Shown here: one piece after another, positions 6,326-11,775 of the stretch
Numbering within the stretch: the first letter of the stretch is position 1
How the letters are laid out: each line of letters opens with the position of its first letter
NCBI GenBank assembly: GCA_002683775.1
Contig: NYTT01000086.1
Location: 1-11,775 of the forward strand
DNA: 11,775 nt
Source: Flavobacteriales bacterium
GTDB taxonomy: Bacteria > Bacteroidota > Bacteroidia > Flavobacteriales > BACL11
Direction of reading: 5' to 3'
The notes under the pieces: generated by a model
The model's database searches: none
What the model was told of the DNA's origin: nothing
Seen by the model: only the letters and a program-made list of their open reading frames with translations
Position numbers and translations under genes: made by a program

Positions 6326-7374
6326 ATTTAAAAAATAATATTAATAAGAAGCCTTACGTGATAGCTGGACCTTGCAGTGCAGAATCTGAATCTCAAGTTC
6401 TTAAAATTGCTAATGATATAAAATTAGTAACAGATGTTTTTAGAGCAGGGGCATGGAAGCCAAGAACTAATCCAAATGCTTTTGAAGGATATGGCGAAAT
6501 TGCAATTAAATGGCTACAAAAAGTTCAATCTACTACAGGATTAAAAGTTTCTACAGAAGTTGCAACTCCTAGGCATGTTGAAATTTGTTTAAAAGCAGGA
6601 ATTGATATGCTATGGATAGGAGCAAGAACAACTGTAAATCCATTTTATGTTCAAGAAATAGCGGAATCTTTAAGAGGTGTTGATATACCTGTTTTTGTTA
6701 AAAATCCAATACATCCTGAAATAGGATTATGGGTTGGAGCACTTGAGAGATTAAATAAGGTCGGAATAAATAATTTAGCTGCAATCCATAGAGGTTTCTA
6801 TAGCTATAATGAATCAGCTTTCAGAAATGAACCTAAATGGGAACTTCCTATCAAACTTAGAAGAGAAATAAAAGATTTACCAATAATATGTGACCCTTCT
6901 CATATTGCTGGAAAATCATCTCTAGTAGAGGATATTGCTCAAACTGCAATGGATATTAATCTTGACGGGTTAATGATTGAAACTCATTTTAATCCTAAAT
7001 TTGCTTTAAGTGATCATAAACAACAAGTAACAACAAAACAACTGCATAAAATTCTTAATAATTTAGTTCTTAGGGATACAAAGCTAAGAGACGAAGCTTT
7101 TAAAGATGAATTATTACAATTTAGAAATGAAATTGATATTTTAGATCATAAAATTATTGTTCAATTAAACAATAGGAAAAAAATAGTTGAGACAATTGCA
7201 AATTTTAAGAGTAAAAATAAACTAACTATTTTTCAAATTGAAAGATGGTTTGAAATAATTAAAACTAGATCATTAATTGCAAAAGAATTAGAATTAGATG
7301 AAAAAATGATTCAAGATATCTTTGAGCTTATTCATAAATATTCCATTATTAAACAAACAGAAATTATGAGATAA
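6322..7374 (+). CDS. bifunctional DAHP synthase / chorismate mutase (AroQ type)
   Basis: Catalyses the first step of the shikimate pathway (PEP plus erythrose 4-phosphate to DAHP) and, through a fused domain, chorismate to prephenate. The N-terminal type I-beta DAHP synthase domain (about 10-250) shows AGPCSAES (15-22), KPRTNP (46-51), STEV (77-80), IGAR (99-102), Lys127, AIHRGF (154-159), CDPSHIAG (190-197), and MIETH (218-222). The C-terminal AroQ mutase domain (about 260-347) aligns without gaps to E. coli EcCM: Arg268, Arg285, Lys296, Arg308, Ser341 and Gln345 correspond to Arg11, Arg28, Lys39, Arg51, Ser84 and Gln88. EcCM Asp48 and Glu52 are replaced by Gln305 and Trp309. The fused mutase may serve as an allosteric sensor as well as an enzyme. 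ATGA overlap with rsmI and TAATG overlap with recJ. Confidence 0.93.
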   Translation: MNLKNNINKKPYVIAGPCSAESESQVLKIANDIKLVTDVFRAGAWKPRTNPNAFEGYGEIAIKWLQKVQSTTGLKVSTEVATPRHVEICLKAGIDMLWIGARTTVNPFYVQEIAESLRGVDIPVFVKNPIHPEIGLWVGALERLNKVGINNLAAIHRGFYSYNESAFRNEPKWELPIKLRREIKDLPIICDPSHIAGKSSLVEDIAQTAMDINLDGLMIETHFNPKFALSDHKQQVTTKQLHKILNNLVLRDTKLRDEAFKDELLQFRNEIDILDHKIIVQLNNRKKIVETIANFKSKNKLTIFQIERWFEIIKTRSLIAKELELDEKMIQDIFELIHKYSIIKQTEIMR

Positions 7375-9065
7375 TGGAAAAATTGTGGCAAAAAAGAAAA
7401 TGTGATGAAAATTTAGTTAAAAAACTTGCAATAGATTTAGGTGTCAGTAATATTATTAGTCAACTATTAGTATTAAGAGGTATTAATACTTTTGATGATG
7501 CAAAATCTTTTTTTAGACCACAAATTTCTGATCTTCATGACCCTTATTTGATGAAAAACATGGATCTAGCTGTTAATAGAATTGAAAAAGCATTAAGTCA
7601 AAAACAAAAAATACTAATTTATGGTGATTATGATGTTGACGGCACAACATCTGTTGCAATGATGTATATATTTCTTAAAAGATATACTAAGAATATTGAG
7701 TATTATATTCCATGTAGATATAATGAAGGCTATGGAGTTTCATTAAAAGGAATTGATTATGCTCATGAGAATCAAATTCATTTAATAATAACTCTTGATT
7801 GTGGTATTAGAGCTACTGAACAAGTCAACTATGCTAATACAAAAGGAATTGATTTTATTATTTGTGATCATCATACACCTGCGACTAAACTGCCTAATGC
7901 TATAGCAATATTAAACCCTAAACAATTAGATTGTAACTATCCGTTTAAAGAATTATCAGGATGTGGAGTCGGGTTTAAGTTAATTCAAGCTTATTGTAAC
8001 AATAATAATATTAAATTTATTGAAATCATTGATCTTTTGGATTTATTAACTATTAGTATAGGAGCTGACATTGTAGATATGACGGGTGAAAATAGAGTAT
8101 TATCATTCTATGGTCTAAAACAAATTAATTCATATCCAAGAGAAGGCTTGAAGGCTCTAATAAATTTAACATCTTATTCAAATGAACTTAGTATGACTGA
8201 TATTGTTTTTGGTATTGCCCCAAGAATAAATGCTGCAGGAAGAATTGAGCACGCTAGTAAAGCTGTTGAAATTTTAGTTGAAGTTGACTCATTAAGAGCA
8301 AAAGAACTTGCTAATAATATTGATTCAAATAATAAATCCAGAAAAGAGCTTGATGTGAGTATAACACAGGAAGCCTTAAAAATGGTTGATAAAAATAAAA
8401 GTTCTACAGTTGTTTTTAGTAAGGATTGGCATAAAGGAGTCGTCGGAATAGTAGCTTCTCGCCTAATTGAAAAACATTATAAACCAACAATTGTTTTTGC
8501 TGAAAATGATGGTATATTTACTGGATCAGCAAGATCAGTTCATAATTTTGATTTATACTCAGCAATTTTAAAATGCTCTCATTTATGTGAAAAATTTGGA
8601 GGGCACAAGTATGCGGCAGGATTGAGTGTCAAATCAGAAAACCTTGTTGAATTTATTGCTGAATTTGAGAAAGAGGTTGCTACTACTATCACTAACGATC
8701 AATTGACACCAAAAATTGATATTGATATTGATATTGATTTGGTTGATGTTAATCCAAAGCTTTTTAGAATAATAAAACAATTTGCTCCTTTTGGACCTAA
8801 AAATTTATCTCCAATTTTTTTGAGTACTCAAATTTCTGAAAATGGACATAGTAAAAGGATTGGCTCAGATAAGTCACATTTAAAACTAATTGCTAAAACT
8901 AAAGAAAGTACTTTACAAGCAATTGGGTTTGGCATGGGTAATCAATTTGATATAGTGAAGAAACCAAACAAATTTGATATCTGTTACTCTATTTCTGAAA
9001 ATGAATGGAATGGAAGAAAAAATCTTCAGTTAATTTTAAAGGATATAAAGAAATCAGTCAACTAA
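7374..9065 (+). CDS. recJ: single-stranded-DNA-specific exonuclease RecJ
   Basis: A 5'-3' single-strand DNA exonuclease acting in recombinational and mismatch repair. The 563 residues are usual for the family. DHH-domain metal ligands: GDYDVDG (84-90; Asp85, Asp87, Asp89), LDCG (Asp142), CDHHTP (Asp165-His166-His167), and ADIVD (231-235) before GENR, with Asp232 the aligned ligand. APRINAAGRI (about 281-290) is the RecJ linker motif. The DHHA1 domain follows with KGVVGIVASRL, GSARSV and FGGHKYAAG. An OB-fold region begins around residue 440 (with APFGPKN). Four tandem ATTGAT units at 8715-8738 encode Ile-Asp repeats at its start. The ATG overlaps the previous stop by one base. It ends 10 bases from the convergent dnaG gene. 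Confidence 0.96.
   Translation: MEKLWQKRKCDENLVKKLAIDLGVSNIISQLLVLRGINTFDDAKSFFRPQISDLHDPYLMKNMDLAVNRIEKALSQKQKILIYGDYDVDGTTSVAMMYIFLKRYTKNIEYYIPCRYNEGYGVSLKGIDYAHENQIHLIITLDCGIRATEQVNYANTKGIDFIICDHHTPATKLPNAIAILNPKQLDCNYPFKELSGCGVGFKLIQAYCNNNNIKFIEIIDLLDLLTISIGADIVDMTGENRVLSFYGLKQINSYPREGLKALINLTSYSNELSMTDIVFGIAPRINAAGRIEHASKAVEILVEVDSLRAKELANNIDSNNKSRKELDVSITQEALKMVDKNKSSTVVFSKDWHKGVVGIVASRLIEKHYKPTIVFAENDGIFTGSARSVHNFDLYSAILKCSHLCEKFGGHKYAAGLSVKSENLVEFIAEFEKEVATTITNDQLTPKIDIDIDIDLVDVNPKLFRIIKQFAPFGPKNLSPIFLSTQISENGHSKRIGSDKSHLKLIAKTKESTLQAIGFGMGNQFDIVKKPNKFDICYSISENEWNGRKNLQLILKDIKKSVN
8715..8738 (+). repeat. four tandem ATTGAT units inside recJ
   Basis: Four perfect copies of the 6-base unit ATTGAT encode alternating Ile and Asp (residues 448-455) at the junction between the DHHA1 and OB domains. 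Gain or loss of units would stay in frame and only change the linker or strand length. It is probably a chance low-complexity run in AT-rich coding DNA. Confidence 0.7.
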
Positions 9066-9087
9066 TATTGTGTTTTTACCCAATATT
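9064..9087. terminator. weak inverted repeat between convergent recJ and dnaG
   Basis: AATATTG (9064-9070) and CAATATT (9081-9087) are perfect reverse complements around a 10-base loop that contains the 10-base spacer's end and the dnaG stop codon. Its place between two convergent genes fits a bidirectional terminator, but the stem is AU-rich and no clear U-run follows on either strand. The repeat is real; the role is a guess. Confidence 0.25.
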
Positions 9088-10974
9088 TCTGCCAAGGACT
9101 TTAGAAATTTGAGTTTTAATTTTTATTAATGAGCCTAAGTTCTTTATTTCAATTTCAGTAATAGATCCATCTTTAATTTTTGTCTGTATTTGTGAAATTT
9201 TATGATCAACAATTTCTTTTTTTAAAGATAATATAGCTTTTTCAGTTGTTTTATATAATTTTTCATCTTCTCTTCCTGTTAATATATTGTGCTGTTGTTT
9301 CCAGTTATCACTAATATTATGAGCTTCAGCAACTAAATCGACAGTTAACTTACTAATTTTATTATCATTACTATTTAAAAGTAGATTTATATCTATTTTA
9401 TTCGTCTCATTTATAATTTCAATAATTGTATTATATAAATTTTTATGAATTGTATTTGAAAGTTCAATTTTATCTTGGTGCAATTCATTAATTATCATTG
9501 ACGCAACACTTTCTTCTTTATCATTATTTATAAACGTTTTATTTCCATGATTGATTAGTATTCTAAGAATTTCTTCTTCTTGTTTTTCTAATTTAATTTG
9601 ATTTTTATTAGTGTATGCTTTCTTATTTTTTACTTCAGGTTTATTTTTTTTCTTAGTTAAGGTACTAGTCTTTATAATTGATCTTGCCTTAATTACTTGC
9701 TTTAAGAGTGCTTGCTCTGATAAATCTAATTTTGAATGGTAAATTTTACAGTATTCTTCTCTACTAAAAACATCAGGAATTTCCGAGATACTAAATATTA
9801 TTTTCTTTTTTATATCAATTATTTTAGCTGGGTCTGTTTGGTCATTAAGTTTATAAATATCAATTAAGTAGTCTACAAAATTGATAGATTTTTTTTCTAA
9901 AAAATCTCGAAATTCAATTGCAGATAATTTTTTTGAAAATGAATCAGGATCTTCCCCTTCAGGAAATGATACAATTCTAACATTCACTTCTCCTTTCACG
10001 CAAATATCTATCGAACGTATCGTAGCTTTAATTCCAGCTTTATCACCATCAAATAATAAAACAACATTATTTGTTAAGCGTTTAATTAGATTTATTTGTG
10101 AATAGCTTAGAGCTGTACCTGATGCTGAAACTACATTATCAATACCATTTTGGTACATTGATATAACATCTGTGTACCCTTCTACAATAAAACATTTATC
10201 ATTCTTACTAATTGCTTTCTTTGAAGCATACAATCCATATAGAATTTTAGATTTATCATAAATTAATGTTTCACCAGAATTCAAGTATTTCGACTTTGCT
10301 TCTGGACTAAAAGATCTCCCCCCAAATCCTAAAACTTTTCCTGAATATGAGTGAATTGGAAAAATAATTCGTTCTCTGAATTTGTCATAACTTTTCCCAT
10401 CATCATTTTGTCCAATTAGACTAGATTCAAGCAAGACTTTTTTATCATAACCTGACTTTATAGCGGCATTTTCAAATGAATTTTGTTTTTTAAGACTGTA
10501 ACCAAGTTTAAACTCTTTTATAATTTCTTCTGTGAAGCCCCTTTCTTTAAAATAACTTAATCCAATTGTTTTGCCTTCTTCTGTCTTCCAAAGACAATCT
10601 TGAAAATAATCATTAGCATATTTTGTTGCAATAAATTGACTTTCTTTCGCAGATATTTTACTTGCTTGTTCAGGAGTAAGAGATTCTTCTATAATTTCAA
10701 TATTATATTTTTCAGCCACGTACCTTAAAGCTTCTGGATAACTGGCACTTTGCAAATCTTGTAAGAACATAATACTGTTTCCTCCTTTACCACATCCAAA
10801 ACATTTATAAATACCTTTTGTCGGAGAAACCACAAATGAGGGAGTCTTTTCATCATGAAATGGACATCTTCCTTTATAGTTAACACCTGCTTTTTTTAAC
10901 TCAACGAAATCTCCAACAATTTCTTCTACTCTTGCTGCCTCAAAAATTCTATCAATGGTATCTTGCGGAATCAT
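9076..10974 (-). CDS. dnaG: DNA primase DnaG
   Basis: Makes the RNA primers for lagging-strand replication, working with the replicative helicase DnaB. The 632 residues are normal for the family. The N-terminal CHC2 zinc finger uses Cys37, His40, Cys58 and Cys61 (CPFH and CFGC) with TPSF between them. The polymerase core contains KFRERIIFPI (198-207) and GFGGR (216-220). The TOPRIM active site has VEGYTDV (Glu265, Asp269), LLFDGDKAG (Asp309, Asp311) and EDPD (341-344). A Lys/Asn-rich linker (about 430-465) leads to a helical C-terminal region that should bind DnaB. The start is ATG, overlapping the preceding prenyl synthase stop by 4 bases (10971-10974), so it is likely cotranscribed and translationally coupled with that gene. 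Confidence 0.97.
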   Translation of the reverse strand: MIPQDTIDRIFEAARVEEIVGDFVELKKAGVNYKGRCPFHDEKTPSFVVSPTKGIYKCFGCGKGGNSIMFLQDLQSASYPEALRYVAEKYNIEIIEESLTPEQASKISAKESQFIATKYANDYFQDCLWKTEEGKTIGLSYFKERGFTEEIIKEFKLGYSLKKQNSFENAAIKSGYDKKVLLESSLIGQNDDGKSYDKFRERIIFPIHSYSGKVLGFGGRSFSPEAKSKYLNSGETLIYDKSKILYGLYASKKAISKNDKCFIVEGYTDVISMYQNGIDNVVSASGTALSYSQINLIKRLTNNVVLLFDGDKAGIKATIRSIDICVKGEVNVRIVSFPEGEDPDSFSKKLSAIEFRDFLEKKSINFVDYLIDIYKLNDQTDPAKIIDIKKKIIFSISEIPDVFSREEYCKIYHSKLDLSEQALLKQVIKARSIIKTSTLTKKKNKPEVKNKKAYTNKNQIKLEKQEEEILRILINHGNKTFINNDKEESVASMIINELHQDKIELSNTIHKNLYNTIIEIINETNKIDINLLLNSNDNKISKLTVDLVAEAHNISDNWKQQHNILTGREDEKLYKTTEKAILSLKKEIVDHKISQIQTKIKDGSITEIEIKNLGSLIKIKTQISKVLGRNIG

Positions 10975-11775
10975 TTTTTTCTATTTATAACATAATCTAA
11001 TAACAACTGCAAAGATGTTTTAGCCTCATTATCTTCAAAATCATCTAAAATTTCTAAAGCTTCATTATAAAATTTGAGCATTATTTTTTTTGCATAATCT
11101 AATCCTCCATTTTGCTTAACTAATTCAATAACTTCTCCAACTTTCTTTTCATTTTTATTATGATTTTTAATTATATTAATAATATAATTTTTCAATTTTT
11201 TATCTACAGAGTTTAGTGTATATATTAAAGGAAGAGTCATTTTCTGTTCTCTAATATCAATTCCAGTGGATTTGCCAATTAATGTGTTTTTTGAATAGTC
11301 AAATAAATCATCTTTAATTTGGAATGCAATTCCTGCTGTCTCTCCAAAGACTCTCATTTTTTCTATCATAATATTACTCTCTTCAACAGAATTTGCACCA
11401 CTTGAACAGCAGGCAGCAATTAATGATGCTGTTTTCTTACGAATTATTTCATAATAAACGGATTCTGTTATATCTAATTTTCTAGCTTTTTCTATTTGTA
11501 GTAATTCGCCCTCGCTCATATCCTGAACAGTCGCGCTCATTATTTCTAAAAGCTCATATTCTTTATTTTTAACAGCAAGTAATAATCCTCTACTTAAAAG
11601 AAAATCACCAACTAATACGGCTACCTTGTTTTTCCAGAGTGCATTAATGGAGAAAACACCCCTTCTTAAGTTTGCTTCGTCAATTACATCATCATGAACT
11701 AGAGTGGCAGTATGTAGTAATTCAATCATTGAAGCGGCTCTGTATGTTTTTTCATTAAATTTATTAAAAAGTTTA
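10971..11775 (-). CDS. polyprenyl diphosphate synthase (5' end beyond the window)
   Basis: A trans-prenyltransferase that extends allylic diphosphates with isopentenyl diphosphate, probably making the side chain of menaquinone. The frame stays open to the window edge (upstream of Met at 11729 it reads KLFNKFNEKTYRAAS), and family members start about 55 to 75 residues earlier, so that Met is internal and the gene is cut by the window. Counting from it, the first Asp-rich motif is HDDVID followed by NLRRG (12-24), then GEL.QIE (74-80) and the second motif FQIKDDLFDY (136-145). The fifth residue before the first motif is Ala rather than an aromatic residue, which in this family allows long chains (octaprenyl class) rather than farnesyl. 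Chain length is an inference. It overlaps dnaG by 4 bases. Confidence 0.92.
   Translation of the reverse strand, partial: KLFNKFNEKTYRAASMIELLHTATLVHDDVIDEANLRRGVFSINALWKNKVAVLVGDFLLSRGLLLAVKNKEYELLEIMSATVQDMSEGELLQIEKARKLDITESVYYEIIRKKTASLIAACCSSGANSVEESNIMIEKMRVFGETAGIAFQIKDDLFDYSKNTLIGKSTGIDIREQKMTLPLIYTLNSVDKKLKNYIINIIKNHNKNEKKVGEVIELVKQNGGLDYAKKIMLKFYNEALEILDDFEDNEAKTSLQLLLDYVINRKK

Noticed and set aside
9881..10105. Forward open frame opposite the TOPRIM region of dnaG.
   Set aside because: It is a shadow of a conserved catalytic region.
1..11775. A novel defence, mobile or secondary-metabolite system in the window.
   Set aside because: Every long coding region matches a core or common family, there are no mobile-element genes, direct-repeat arrays or composition breaks visible, and intergenic space is minimal.

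Overview
The window is strongly AT-rich, densely packed chromosomal DNA, probably from a member of the Bacteroidota, perhaps a marine or otherwise streamlined Flavobacteriia-like lineage. The reasons are: the gene set (S41 processing protease directly after yidD, a DAHP synthase/chorismate mutase fusion with Bacteroidota-style motifs, a DUF2279-like protein); the lack of clear Shine-Dalgarno sequences before the starts; and two exact TAnnTTTG (-7) promoter motifs in the only divergent intergenic space. No tRNA, rRNA, CRISPR array, insertion sequence, phage gene or attachment site was seen. No gene-free stretch exceeds about 60 bases.

Layout. Bases 1-3068 (+) are a compact unit: the 3' tail of yidD, an S41 C-terminal processing protease, and an O-antigen-ligase-family membrane protein. 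All three act at the cell envelope. Bases 3046-4696 (-) are tdk followed by alr, a two-gene overlapping unit that ends tail-to-tail inside the ligase gene. A 60-base divergent spacer (4697-4756) separates tdk from a second forward unit, 4757-9065: an exported DUF2279-like protein, rsmI, the aroG-type DAHP synthase/chorismate mutase, and recJ, with gaps or overlaps of only a few bases. Bases 9076-11775 (-) are dnaG preceded by a polyprenyl diphosphate synthase gene that runs off the window, overlapping dnaG by 4 bases.

Working together. These are housekeeping functions. Envelope building is represented by D-alanine supply from Alr, polysaccharide ligation, polyprenyl chains for quinone or carrier lipid, YidD and the protease. 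Nucleic-acid functions are DnaG, RecJ, Tdk and RsmI. Aromatic amino-acid synthesis is represented by the DAHP synthase/chorismate mutase. I do not see a previously undescribed defence, mobile or biosynthetic system. The points most worth checking are a leucine-heptad helical insert in the periplasmic loop of the ligase, a pair of divergent promoter motifs nested in an inverted repeat, and an 8-G tract where losing one base would fuse YidD to the protease.
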